From: UBA4636 sp963650915
GTDB taxonomy: Bacteria > Bacillota > Clostridia > Christensenellales > Borkfalkiaceae
NCBI GenBank assembly: GCA_963650915.1
Contig: CAVJMJ010000001.1
Span: 124,001-188,000, forward strand
Reading direction: 5' to 3'
Length of the DNA stretch: 64,000 nucleotides
Position 1 is the stretch's first letter; each line of letters starts with the position of its first letter. The notes beneath the pieces are model-generated. The model did no database searches and was not told the origin of the DNA. It was given only the letters and a program-made list of their open reading frames with translations. Position numbers and translations under genes: made by a program. Positions 25,505-34,136 of the stretch are shown here, piece after piece.

Positions 25505-25671
25505 CGTTTATTTTGACAATTTGTTCGGTCTTTAATTAAATTTTTATTTTAGACTTCTGTTTTTCGGTTTTCGTTCGGTAGATTTTTGAAATGCAGACTT
25601 TTATTCTGCCGTTTTTGAATTTTCAATTTATAAATTTTTATTTTACGGTTTCGCTTTTTTGGATTTTCGCT

Positions 25672-26610
25672 TTATAAATTTTCGTCGGAAAACATCGGCG
25701 TGGATAAATATCTTTCGCCGGTATCGGGCAAAAGAGCGACTATAAGTTTGCCTTCGTTCCCCTTATCCTGTGCAATTTTTTTTGCGGCAAAGTAACTTGC
25801 GCCGGAAGAAATTCCTACCAAAACGCCCTTGCTTTGTGCAAGGTATCTTCCCGACAAATAGGCGTCCTCGTCGGAAACGGTAATAATTTCATCGACGACG
25901 GATAAGTCAAGGGTGGACGGTTTAAAGCCCGCGCCTATGCCTTGAATGCCGTGTTTGCCCTTTATGCCTTTCGACAAAACGGGAGAACCTTGCGGTTCGA
26001 CCGCAACTATTTTTACCTTCGGATTTTTTTCTTTAAGGTATCTGCCGACGCCCGATATCGTTCCGCCCGTACCCACGCCCGCAACGAAAATATCTACTTT
26101 GCCGTCGGTATCGGCAAAAATTTCGGGTCCCGTCGTCAAATAATGGGCGTTGGGGTTTTCGGGGTTTACAAACTGCCCCGTAACAAAGGAATTCGGCGTA
26201 TTTTTAGCGATTTCGTCAGCCTTTTCGATTGCCCCCGCCATACCGAGTTTGCCGTCCGTCAGCACGAGTTTTGCCCCGTACGCACGTAATAAATTGCGCC
26301 TTTCCACGCTCATTGTGTCGGGCATAACGATAATTATTTTCAGCCCTAAGGTTGAGGCGATAAGGGCTAAACCGATACCCGTATTACCGCTTGTAGGTTC
26401 TACGATGACGGTGTCGCCGTTTATTTTGCCCTCTTTTATAGCCTTTTCTATCATGGCTTTTGCGATTCTGTCTTTTACGCTTCCGCCGGGGTTAAAACTT
26501 TCGAGTTTTCCTAAAATGTCGGCGTATAAGCCCGTTTTCGCATCTTTTTTATCTATTTGCAAAAGTGGTGTCTTGCCGATAAGTTCTGAAATGTTATCGT
26601 AAATCTTCAT
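25672..26610 (-). CDS. cysK: Cysteine synthase (O-acetylserine sulfhydrylase)
   Basis: 312 residues, fold-type II PLP enzyme. Makes cysteine from O-acetylserine and sulfide. PLP lysine in GGSVKDRIA, substrate loop EPTSGNTGIGLA, phosphate loop GVGTGGTISG, and C-terminal SGASYFAA. Divergent from mnmA with an overlapping promoter. An 18-bp palindrome (ACGAAAAA / TTTTTCGT at 26624-26641) sits in the leader. Confidence 0.95.
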   Translation of the reverse strand: MKIYDNISELIGKTPLLQIDKKDAKTGLYADILGKLESFNPGGSVKDRIAKAMIEKAIKEGKINGDTVIVEPTSGNTGIGLALIASTLGLKIIIVMPDTMSVERRNLLRAYGAKLVLTDGKLGMAGAIEKADEIAKNTPNSFVTGQFVNPENPNAHYLTTGPEIFADTDGKVDIFVAGVGTGGTISGVGRYLKEKNPKVKIVAVEPQGSPVLSKGIKGKHGIQGIGAGFKPSTLDLSVVDEIITVSDEDAYLSGRYLAQSKGVLVGISSGASYFAAKKIAQDKGNEGKLIVALLPDTGERYLSTPMFSDENL

Positions 26611-26648
26611 AAAAACTCCTTAGACGAAAAATCTTTTTCGTGCATATT

Positions 26649-26677
26649 ATTATACGCCCTATTTTTAAACTTGACAA
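26649..26677 (-). promoter_or_regulatory. Promoter of cysK
   Basis: Reverse strand TTGTCA (26677-26672), 17-base spacer, TATAAT (26654-26649). Its -35 box is the same DNA as the mnmA -35 box. Confidence 0.8.
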
Positions 26678-26699
26678 ACGTTTTAAGGTCGTTTATAAT
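26671..26699 (+). promoter_or_regulatory. Promoter of mnmA
   Basis: TTGACA (26671-26676), 17-base spacer, TATAAT (26694-26699). Start near 26706. It lies inside the upstream extension of the mnmA open frame, so the ATG at 26731 is the true start. Confidence 0.88.
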
Positions 26700-26730
26700 A
26701 TTTCATAGTAATTTAGTAGGAATAGTTTCT

Positions 26731-27801
26731 ATGAAAAAAGCACTTATTGCGATGAGTGGCGGTGTGGATTCGAGCGTTGCCGCCTATTTGATGAAAAAAA
26801 ACGGCTATGAATGCGTCGGTGCGACCATGCGCCTTTTCGATAACGAAGACATCGGAATTTCTTGCGAAAAAACCTGTTGTTCGCTACGTGACGTTGACGA
26901 TGCGAGAAGCGTCGCTTTTACCCTCGGCATACCCTATTACGTACTGAATTTCACCGATAAATTCGAGGAAACGGTAATAAATAAGTTCATTTGCGCCTAC
27001 GAAAACGGCTTAACGCCCAACCCGTGTATCGATTGCAACAGATATTTAAAGTTTGAAAAACTGTATCTGAGGGCTAAGGAAATCGGCTACGACTACGTTG
27101 TTACGGGACATTACGCCATAACTTGTTACGACGAAAAATCCGGTCGCTATCTCTTAAAAAAAGCCGTTGACGAAAATAAAGACCAAAGTTACGTTTTGTA
27201 TTCCCTAACGCAAGATCAACTTAAACACACGATGTTTCCGCTCGGCTCTTTAACCAAAACGGAAGTAAGAAAAATTGCCGAAGAAAACGGGTTTACCAAT
27301 GCAAAAAAACACGACAGTCAGGACGTGTGCTTCGTTCAAAACCAAACTTACGCCGAGTTTATCGAGCAAAGACGGGGCAAAAAATACCAAAGCGGAAACT
27401 TTATCGACGTAAACGGCAACGTTTTGGGCAAACATAACGGGATAATTCGTTATACGGTGGGTCAGCGCAAAGGCTTGGGGCTTTCTTTTTCGGAACCAAT
27501 GTACGTAAAATGCGTAAATCCGCAAGATAACACCGTAACCCTCGCAAAAGAATGCGAACTTTATGGCGACACCCTTTACGCCAACGACATAAACCTTATT
27601 TCGGTAGAAAAAATAACAGAACCCATGAGGGTAAAAGCAAAAATTCGTTACAGACAGACCGAACAACCTGCAACCGTTTATCAACTAAGCGACGACACTT
27701 TAAAGGTGGTTTTCGAAAAGCCTCAACGGGCGATAACCAAAGGTCAAGCCGTCGTTTTGTACGACGGTGACACGGTTATCGGCGGTGGTACGATTATTTA
27801 A
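26731..27801 (+). CDS. mnmA: tRNA-specific 2-thiouridylase
   Basis: 356 residues. Adds sulfur to U34 of Lys, Glu and Gln tRNAs. P-loop MSGGVDSSVAAYL (PP-loop), catalytic cysteines in NPCIDCN and SQDVCFV, tRNA-binding C-terminal barrel (GQRKGLGLS). Start chosen at 26731 (AGGAA about 9 bases before) because the longer frame runs through the promoter. Its sulfur comes ultimately from cysteine, whose synthase gene is divergent. Confidence 0.95.
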   Translation: MKKALIAMSGGVDSSVAAYLMKKNGYECVGATMRLFDNEDIGISCEKTCCSLRDVDDARSVAFTLGIPYYVLNFTDKFEETVINKFICAYENGLTPNPCIDCNRYLKFEKLYLRAKEIGYDYVVTGHYAITCYDEKSGRYLLKKAVDENKDQSYVLYSLTQDQLKHTMFPLGSLTKTEVRKIAEENGFTNAKKHDSQDVCFVQNQTYAEFIEQRRGKKYQSGNFIDVNGNVLGKHNGIIRYTVGQRKGLGLSFSEPMYVKCVNPQDNTVTLAKECELYGDTLYANDINLISVEKITEPMRVKAKIRYRQTEQPATVYQLSDDTLKVVFEKPQRAITKGQAVVLYDGDTVIGGGTII

Positions 27802-27864
27802 AAATATATTTTTTTTGTTTTTTAATTTTTAAACGAAAATATTTTTACTACTTTATATGTCTTG

Positions 27865-27936
27865 TCGATATAAAATCTGTAAGTCGTGCCGTTATAAAAT
27901 CTATACGCCGTATCGATATAAAATCTATATGCCGTG
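27865..27936. repeat. 24-bp tandem repeat, 3 copies
   Basis: TCGATATAAAATCTATATGC-like units start at 27865, 27889 and 27913, with two to seven differences between units. Confidence 0.85.
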
Positions 27937-27988
27937 TTGATACTGAAAATCATCCCAAATCAATTAAAAACAATATCTTTTTACGCCG

Positions 27989-28067
27989 ATAACGGGCTTA
28001 TAGCCCGACTTTTTAATAATTTTGCTTAAAAAAATTCCGCCCAAAAAAGCGGAATTTTTATTATGCT
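27989..28067. repeat. Left 79-bp direct repeat flanking the SLOG/XRE pair
   Basis: Begins ATAACGGGCTTATAGCCCG (a palindrome) and ends with TTCCGC / GCGGAA then TTTTTATTATGCT. Almost identical to 29246-29324 in the same orientation, differing only in the hairpin loop. Read on the minus strand, its hairpin (AATTCCGC/GCGGAATT with T-run) terminates the SLOG gene. Confidence 0.88.
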
Positions 28068-28137
28068 TTAAATTATTAAATATCAACTATCGAGCTTACC
28101 CGATTTACAAAACAAATTATATAAAACATCAAAAAAT

Positions 28138-28617
28138 CTAACAACGATATCTGTCATCGGTTATGTCGTTATATAAATTTAATATATCCTTTCCCGCCTT
28201 TTCGGCGTATAAAAGACAAGCGCGTGCTCCGCTCGATAAAGCATCGCTATCGACGTAACAAATAAGTTTATCGCAATCGTCTATCATCGCTTTATTGGAA
28301 TAAGATATTTTTCTTTTGTAATGTATGAGTTCGGTTTCGTATATTACGGGGTTAATCATTTTAAAGGTGTCGGGATAAATTTTCTTAAATGAATTTGCGG
28401 CACTTAAAGACGGAAAGACCAAGTCGATATATACGATGTTGTTTTTCTTTTTTTCAAGCAAAATTTTTAATACGAGCCGATCGAATTTTCCGTGAAAGCC
28501 TAAAATAAATTTTTCGGTTCCTTTCTCGAGTTCGTCTTCTACGGCGGATTTAAGTTTAGATTGAATACGATTTTCGTTAACTATTCTATGTCCGATAAAT
28601 GCCACTGTTTTGCTCAT
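28138..28617 (-). CDS. SLOG-like predicted nucleotide-binding protein (YpsA/DUF1273 style), leaderless
   Basis: 159 residues from the ATG at 28617. FIGHR near the start, ILGFHGKFDRLVL and a C-terminal NLYND match the Rossmann-like SLOG fold (DUF1273/YpsA group), thought to bind nucleotides or sense ligands. The function is not known. The open frame above 28617 crosses a consensus promoter whose start falls on the A of this ATG, so the mRNA should be leaderless; no RBS is present. Divergent from an XRE regulator. Confidence 0.7.
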   Translation of the reverse strand: MSKTVAFIGHRIVNENRIQSKLKSAVEDELEKGTEKFILGFHGKFDRLVLKILLEKKKNNIVYIDLVFPSLSAANSFKKIYPDTFKMINPVIYETELIHYKRKISYSNKAMIDDCDKLICYVDSDALSSGARACLLYAEKAGKDILNLYNDITDDRYRC

Positions 28618-28623
28618 ACTGCC

Positions 28624-28652
28624 ATTATATGACAAAAAACTGTAATTGTCAA
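28624..28652 (-). promoter_or_regulatory. Promoter of the SLOG-like gene (leaderless)
   Basis: Reverse strand TTGACA (28652-28647), 17-base spacer, TATAAT (28629-28624). Only six bases (GGCAGT) separate the -10 box from the ATG. Confidence 0.85.
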
Positions 28653-28676
28653 TCATTCTATGATTGATTATTCATC

Positions 28677-28689
28677 ATATTTGAAATAT
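28677..28689. promoter_or_regulatory. Candidate operator in the SLOG/XRE divergent region
   Basis: ATATTTGAAATAT is a palindrome around a central G. Flanking ATCATAT repeats at 28674 and 28694 add to the symmetry. Placed between the two divergent starts, as expected for autoregulation by the XRE protein. Confidence 0.4.
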
Positions 28690-28753
28690 TGATATCATAT
28701 TATGAAACGATAATTTGTCTATGTTAATGTACAATAATAGTAGGTGAATTATT

Positions 28754-29068
28754 ATGAATAAATTAAATTACGACGAAGTAATAGCAAGAATAGGATATTT
28801 TAGAAACAAGGCAAATTTAAGTGCGCGAGAAACGAGTTTTAGGCTTAATAAAGGCGAATTGTATCTTACGAGAATAGAAAATAAACAGGTAGAATTAAAA
28901 GTCAGCACTTTGTTGGAACTTTTAGATATTTTCGGCATAACCGCGCAAGACTTTTTCTATCTCGGCAAAAATTATAACGAAGAAGATAAATCCGTCCTCG
29001 ATTTGTTTAATTCGCTATCGGACGAAAACAAAAGTTTTGCCATAGATTTTTTAAAAAAATTAAAATGA
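28754..29068 (+). CDS. XRE-family helix-turn-helix regulator
   Basis: 104 residues. HTH_3 domain at about 8-62 (ARIGYFRNKANLSARETSFRLNKGELYLTRIENKQVELKVSTLLELLDIFGITAQDFF), then a short acidic helical tail. AGGTGA 8 bases before the ATG. Divergent from the SLOG-like gene. Likely represses the shared region. Confidence 0.87.
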   Translation: MNKLNYDEVIARIGYFRNKANLSARETSFRLNKGELYLTRIENKQVELKVSTLLELLDIFGITAQDFFYLGKNYNEEDKSVLDLFNSLSDENKSFAIDFLKKLK

Positions 29069-29604
29069 TTTTAAAATGTGCGTATAACGGTTTACGTTTT
29101 TTAAAAAACTGCTTACCGTTATAAACAATCGGGACTTCTTTATAAAACGCCGTTTCTTATTTTTTATAAAAACCGTCTTTTATTTTTTAAAAGCCTTTTT
29201 CTTATTTTATAAAAAACCACCTCTTATTTTTTATAAAAAACACGAATAACGGGCTTATAGCCCGACTTTTTAATAATTTTGCTTAAAAAAATTCCGCCAA
29301 AGACAGCGGAATTTTTATTATGCTCGGATAATCCGAATAGTAAACACGGTTATTTTAAATTGTAAACATGTATAGATTTAAATTGAAATTATAGCCGTTC
29401 TTTAATTGGCAACGACAAAGGAAAGTCGACTACTCTGCACAAACTTATCCTTACTGCGATATCTGCACTAAAAACGGCATTTACCGTGCTAACGACATTA
29501 TTCGATACTAATCAGATAAACTTTGCCATACCGACTATAAGCACCATGCAAACTTTACCGATTACTAACTATATTGTACTTACAACTTTATGTTTAAATT
29601 ATAC
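29069..29604. other. Intergenic: repeats and possible gene remnant
   Basis: 29139-29240 holds four copies of a CTTATTTTTTATAAAAAACC-like unit of about 30 bp. The right 79-bp direct repeat follows. From about 29392 to 29628 a plus-strand frame without start or RBS runs to a TGA; it includes GNDKGKSTTLHKL, recalling a damaged P-loop one residue short of a Walker A. ACTTACAACTTTATGTT occurs twice at 29577-29618. Confidence 0.5.
29246..29324. repeat. Right 79-bp direct repeat flanking the SLOG/XRE pair
   Basis: Second copy of the 27989-28067 repeat. On the plus strand its TTCCGC / GCGGAA hairpin with T-run can terminate the XRE gene. Confidence 0.88.
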
Positions 29605-31098
29605 TTACAACTTTATGTTAAACCAATGACCGAACAAACGATAGGTAAATATATTTTCGTTTGCCCAATCGACGTTACCCGTAGAAACCACGACTCCGAT
29701 TTTAGAACTGTCGGGGATATATCCGCCGTCGGTTTTGACAAGTCCGGGGTTGTGGTTACGGTTCCAACCCGTTTCGTCGGGGCCGATGTAACCCACGACC
29801 GTCCATTTATATCCGCCGTTTAATAAAAGGTTGCAAGCCGAATTCATATCTTCAACGTTATCGATATACATTAAAAGACTGTGCGAACTTACCAAAGTTT
29901 TTGTTACGTCGGGCGGGCGTTTTTCGTTCGTCGTTGCCGTAACGTATAAACGCTTTGCCGTTTTGTCGTAAGCAAAATCCGCAATTCCGGGCGTGCATTG
30001 CATACCTTGAGAATTAACCGCACCGTTATAATTTACGCTTTGAACGTAAACCTGTTTCGGATTGTTTAAATCGGATAAATCAAGCCTTCTTACGCCCGTT
30101 CCGCGTAGCGTTGAGGAATAGAACAATAATACCTCGCCCTTACCGTCGACACTGATAAGAGACGGCATACCGGTACCCCAGTAAATTTTCGACGTACCCT
30201 TAAAGCTTTCGTATTTTTGTTGTTCGGTTTCTTCGTCGCCATCGTCGTACCAAGGAACGATGGGGTTAAGGTTATCTACTTTCACCCAAGGACCGCCTAT
30301 ATTTTTGGCAACGGCAAGTCCCGTTTCGTTTTTCTGATAATCTTCGGTAGTACAGCCGAGATAAGACATTAGATAGTTATATGTTTCGCCGTTAAGTTTA
30401 AATTCGCCTTTTATAACGGTAGGATCGCAAGTATGACGACTGTCCCACGTATCCGAAGTCGGCGCAAGAACTATTTGTTCGTCCGAGAAAAGCCATTTTC
30501 CGTTTTCCTGCAAAACGCCCGTTCTGTAGCCGATGTGATCCATTATAATGCCCGATTCTTTATTGGTGCAGTACCAAATATGCATTACGGTTTGTCCTTT
30601 GTCGTTTACTTCGGTAAGTATTGCCGGGCAGTAATTGAATTTTTTAACGTCGTTAATGCTTTCGCCGAACAAAACGCTTTCAAAGTCTACCGATTTATCT
30701 ATCGTATCGGGATCGGCTTCCTTTTTTAACACGATATCGATAGTTGAATCGACGTCTTTATACTTGGTTTTTAAAGTATCGCCGTCTATCGTATAAGTAT
30801 ATTTTTGCCCGTTATAAGTCTCGGTAACGGTCTTATTAGTCGCGCTATAGGTCGATTTACGGCGTTCGGGCGTATTTAAGTAGGTTATAAAAACATTCAT
30901 ATTCGAACCGTTGAACTCGACCGAATACATACCGAAACTATCGGTAACGTCACTTCCGTTTTGGGTTGCCGATAAAAGCGAATAATTACCCGTCATCGTA
31001 ACCGCTTCTCCGTCGTCACTAGTGCCTACGCAAGCGGAAAAACAGCAACCGATAATAGTTAAAGTCAAAATTAAGGCTGATAATTTTGTTATTTTCAT
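29605..31098 (-). CDS. Secreted lipoprotein, GH43/GH32-like beta-propeller (paralogue 1)
   Basis: 497 residues. Lipoprotein signal with lipobox FSAC (Cys about residue 23). A beta-rich N-terminal domain (about 30-130) precedes a five-bladed-propeller-like region with motifs WDSRHTCDPTVIKGEF and YNYLMSYLGC, as in GH43/GH32-type glycosidases where the Asp-Pro near a blade start is catalytic. Substrate unknown. Closely resembles the next upstream gene (about 6 bases apart) and, more distantly, the one at 32810. Last gene of the riboside locus. Confidence 0.68.
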   Translation of the reverse strand: MKITKLSALILTLTIIGCCFSACVGTSDDGEAVTMTGNYSLLSATQNGSDVTDSFGMYSVEFNGSNMNVFITYLNTPERRKSTYSATNKTVTETYNGQKYTYTIDGDTLKTKYKDVDSTIDIVLKKEADPDTIDKSVDFESVLFGESINDVKKFNYCPAILTEVNDKGQTVMHIWYCTNKESGIIMDHIGYRTGVLQENGKWLFSDEQIVLAPTSDTWDSRHTCDPTVIKGEFKLNGETYNYLMSYLGCTTEDYQKNETGLAVAKNIGGPWVKVDNLNPIVPWYDDGDEETEQQKYESFKGTSKIYWGTGMPSLISVDGKGEVLLFYSSTLRGTGVRRLDLSDLNNPKQVYVQSVNYNGAVNSQGMQCTPGIADFAYDKTAKRLYVTATTNEKRPPDVTKTLVSSHSLLMYIDNVEDMNSACNLLLNGGYKWTVVGYIGPDETGWNRNHNPGLVKTDGGYIPDSSKIGVVVSTGNVDWANENIFTYRLFGHWFNIKL

Positions 31099-31104
31099 AT
31101 CTTT

Positions 31105-32646
31105 TTAACCCTCGATTTCAATCATTATGCCGTGTAAGCGATAGGTATGAAGTGCCGGCCATTGCCCGCCTTTATTCCAATCGGGATACTTAGAGGGAAG
31201 TTCCGACATGGTGTATACTACGGGGAGTTCGGAAGAATCGAGCATATATCCGTAAGCGTCGGTAACGATACCCATATTGTGATTGCGTTTATAGCCCGTT
31301 GCGCCCGAATCGATTTTTCCTACCATAACCCATGAATACCGATCGTCCTCGAATAATCTCGAACCGATGGTTTCTGTTTTACCGATATCGGTATAAAATA
31401 CGGTGTTAGAGCCCGAGATCCAATTAATACCGTCACTTGTGGGATAACCGAAGTCTTCCTTTACGCAGTAAAGCCTGCCCGTTTGCGGATCGTAACAAAA
31501 ATCGGCATTGTTTATAACGTCGCTTCCGCCCGATGAATTGGTTATATTTTTATTGGAAACGTTTATCCTTTTTATTCTTTCGGGGTTATTTAAATTTGAA
31601 AAATTCCACATTTCGACGTTGGTAAAAGTACCCGTCGGGACGCCTGCCGAATAGAAAAGTATTACGGTGCCTTTTTTATCTACCGAAACGAGTGAAGGTT
31701 GACCGTAGCCCCAAGAATTATTTGCCGAATTGTCGGCGTTTGAATCTAAATCGGTACGGCTTAAACCATAGTCGTTGAAAAAGTTTGCAACGGGGTTTAT
31801 AGAAGCGGGTTTAACCCAAGGACCTTCCGGAGATTTTGCAATTGCGATGCCGACTTCGTTTTTTGTAACGTTACTTGTAAAGCAACCGAGATACGCCATC
31901 AAATAATTATAAGTTTCGCCGTTATACTTGAATTCTCCTTTGATAACCGAAGGATCGCATACGTGGCGACTATCCCATTCGCCCGTTTCGCCGTGTTCGA
32001 GCACGAGTGACTTTTCCGAAAAACTCCATTTACCGTCATCGTGCAAGGTGCCTTTTCGGTATGCTACATAGTCGGTAACGTTTCCGCTGTCCTTATTGGA
32101 ACAGTACCAAATGTGCATCGTACGACCTTCCATAATGATCGTAGGACAATAATTATAAAAGTTTTCGTTTATATCGTCGCCGAAAAGTTCGCCTTTAAAA
32201 TCGACCGAGCCGAGATCTGAAGGTTCGACGTATTGTTCGTTTTTTACATAATTCATAACAACGTTTTTACGATTAATTTTACCCGAAAATTCAAGTTTTG
32301 AAAAGTTATTGTCGGTTGTGAATTCATAACTTTTTAATCCTATTTTAACGGTAACTTTACCGCTTGCTAAGGTGTACGTACCCGTTTGAACGTTTTTCCC
32401 GGACATGGTAATTTCCGTCCAAGTTACGGCACCGTCCTTCAAGTTAATGACGTTTGACAAAAATTTAGAGGTAACGTCGAGAGATGCAATCGTTTTTTCG
32501 GTAAGAGTATAATTACCTTCCTCTGCCGATTGGGTGGTAGGCGGGGGCGGGGTATCGTTAGAACCGCCGTTTAAATCGCAACCTACGGATAGACACATAG
32601 CAATCGTAACCATAACGGCAACGAAAATTCGGGTTAGTTTTTTCAT
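31105..32646 (-). CDS. Secreted lipoprotein, GH43/GH32-like beta-propeller (paralogue 2)
   Basis: 513 residues. Lipobox LSVGC (Cys about residue 23). Same architecture as paralogue 1: WDSRHVCDPSVIKGEF, YNYLMAYLGC and a matching C-terminal HTYRLHG. Probably acts on an extracellular sugar compound delivered to the neighbouring ABC importer. RBS GGAGGAAA upstream. Tandem gene duplication with 29605-31098. Confidence 0.68.
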   Translation of the reverse strand: MKKLTRIFVAVMVTIAMCLSVGCDLNGGSNDTPPPPTTQSAEEGNYTLTEKTIASLDVTSKFLSNVINLKDGAVTWTEITMSGKNVQTGTYTLASGKVTVKIGLKSYEFTTDNNFSKLEFSGKINRKNVVMNYVKNEQYVEPSDLGSVDFKGELFGDDINENFYNYCPTIIMEGRTMHIWYCSNKDSGNVTDYVAYRKGTLHDDGKWSFSEKSLVLEHGETGEWDSRHVCDPSVIKGEFKYNGETYNYLMAYLGCFTSNVTKNEVGIAIAKSPEGPWVKPASINPVANFFNDYGLSRTDLDSNADNSANNSWGYGQPSLVSVDKKGTVILFYSAGVPTGTFTNVEMWNFSNLNNPERIKRINVSNKNITNSSGGSDVINNADFCYDPQTGRLYCVKEDFGYPTSDGINWISGSNTVFYTDIGKTETIGSRLFEDDRYSWVMVGKIDSGATGYKRNHNMGIVTDAYGYMLDSSELPVVYTMSELPSKYPDWNKGGQWPALHTYRLHGIMIEIEG

Positions 32647-32710
32647 TTACAAATTTCCTCCGATTATTTTCCGATAACGGTTTATTTTCCGCTTAAAAAT
32701 GCGAATTTTT

Positions 32711-32801
32711 TCCGCTTTTTAGCGGATTATCCGCTTTTAAAGCAGTCGAAATAACTTTCGACTGCTTTAAAAGCGGGGGGAAAGCCACGAAGGCTTTCCC
32801 C
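32711..32801 (-). promoter_or_regulatory. Three stacked hairpins between paralogues 3 and 2
   Basis: On the transcribed strand: GGGGAAAGCC / GGCTTTCCCC (10 bp, 32777-32801), then a perfect 21-bp stem with 4-base loop (arms 32731-32751 and 32756-32776), then CCGCT / AGCGG (32712-32725). No T-run follows, so they look like mRNA stabilising or processing elements, not terminators. Confidence 0.75.
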
Positions 32802-32809
32802 GCTACGGC

Positions 32810-34135
32810 TTATTCAGCCGCGGTAACTCGATAAGTTGCGGTGTGTAAAATCTGAGTATACAAGTAGTCTGCGTTTTGACTTAAAGTTTTGCAAACGCTG
32901 TAAACTATTTCGATATCGCCGTCGAGTTTATGACCGTAAGCGTCGGAAACGACGGATGCGCCGTAAAGACGTTCGTATTCGGTTTCATAATCGATATAGT
33001 CGTATTCTTGCAAACTCTTCCAGCCTTTACCTATTTCGATGGTATAAAGTTCGGATTCGTCAATGACGCCCAATTCGATTTTGTTTGCGAAATAAGGCTT
33101 TTCGTCTGAAGCGGAAGGAGAATAATCTTTAACGGCATAGAAAGTTTTAGCCGTATCGTCATACATAAAGTCTGCGTTCGGGAACATCAAATCGTTATCG
33201 CCTGAGGTAAAGGTACCGTTGGTAGGAACCATTGCCGTTTGTCCGCCGATTGCGGTAAGATCGGATAAATCGGCATCCCACATATAAGCGAAGTGACCGT
33301 ACATGTCGGCATAGGTATAGAATACTCTTATAGCACTTTCTTTGTCGTAATTGACTACGCTGGGAGCATAGCAACCTACCGAAGTAGCACCGTATTGCGC
33401 TTTATCGAAAGCGATAACGGGAGAGGTACCTACTTTAACCCATTCGCCCATAGGATCGGTTGCAACGGCAAGACCGATTTGTTGTGCTTTGTCGTTAGCG
33501 TCGTCGGTTGCACTGTAAGCCATGAGGTAATTATAAGTGGTTTCGCCCATTTTGAAAGTACCTTTAACCATGCTTGCCGAACCGATGTAATTGTCCCACT
33601 TATTCTCTTCGCCTTCTATAGCAACGCTTTGGTCGCCGTAGAGCCAACCGTTTTCGGTTTTTACGCCCTTACGAACGGCTATTACGTTGTAGTTTTCGGC
33701 AGCCGTTTCGTTGGTGGTGTAAACGATGTATCTCGTTGTGGCGTTTTCTTCGATAACGTCCGCATTGGTGATATAGTAACCCGCTTCGGGCATCGGAAGA
33801 CCGTAAATAATCGGTTTAACATAGGTTTGAGTTTCGGAGTACGCACTGTTAAGTCTGGTTTTTCCGTCGCTTATCGCTCTTACGGCAATCGTTTGACCGT
33901 CTTGTAAGGTTACGGAAGTTGCGGTGGTGTTTTGTTCTTCGCCGTCGTTTACTTTATAACCGTAAGAAACGGCGCCGTCGATTGCATTCCAAGAAGCCAC
34001 TCCCGTTTCGCTTATGGTTACTTCGGGTACGGAAAGTTTAGTGGGTAAACCGCCGTCGCATGCGACGATAGCCGTTACCGAGAATAACATTATTACGGTA
34101 ACGATTATTGCAAGAAATTTTTTATTGTTTTTCAT
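32810..34135 (-). CDS. Secreted lipoprotein, diverged beta-propeller with FN3-like N-terminal domain (paralogue 3)
   Basis: 441 residues. Lipobox IVAC (Cys about residue 26). Residues 33-105 read as an FN3-like domain (VPEVTISETGVASWNAIDGAVSYGYKVNDGE). The propeller half aligns with paralogues 1 and 2 (YNYLMAYSATDD; KVGTSPVIAF), but where they have SRHxCDPxVIKGEF this one has YIGSASMVKGTF: the Asp-Pro is gone. It may bind rather than cut. Sits directly behind the secreted repeat protein (1-base gap). Confidence 0.65.
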   Translation of the reverse strand: MKNNKKFLAIIVTVIMLFSVTAIVACDGGLPTKLSVPEVTISETGVASWNAIDGAVSYGYKVNDGEEQNTTATSVTLQDGQTIAVRAISDGKTRLNSAYSETQTYVKPIIYGLPMPEAGYYITNADVIEENATTRYIVYTTNETAAENYNVIAVRKGVKTENGWLYGDQSVAIEGEENKWDNYIGSASMVKGTFKMGETTYNYLMAYSATDDANDKAQQIGLAVATDPMGEWVKVGTSPVIAFDKAQYGATSVGCYAPSVVNYDKESAIRVFYTYADMYGHFAYMWDADLSDLTAIGGQTAMVPTNGTFTSGDNDLMFPNADFMYDDTAKTFYAVKDYSPSASDEKPYFANKIELGVIDESELYTIEIGKGWKSLQEYDYIDYETEYERLYGASVVSDAYGHKLDGDIEIVYSVCKTLSQNADYLYTQILHTATYRVTAAE

Positions 34136-34136
34136 C

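Larger units (their letters stand above)
27802..28137. other. Intergenic with tandem repeat and first flanking repeat; no gene seen
   Basis: Holds a 24-bp tandem repeat and the left 79-bp direct repeat of the SLOG/XRE segment. Confidence 0.7.

Noticed and set aside
29392..29628. Possible ABC ATPase remnant with GNDKGKSTT
   Set aside because: One residue short of a Walker A, no other motif, no start codon; too weak to call a pseudogene.
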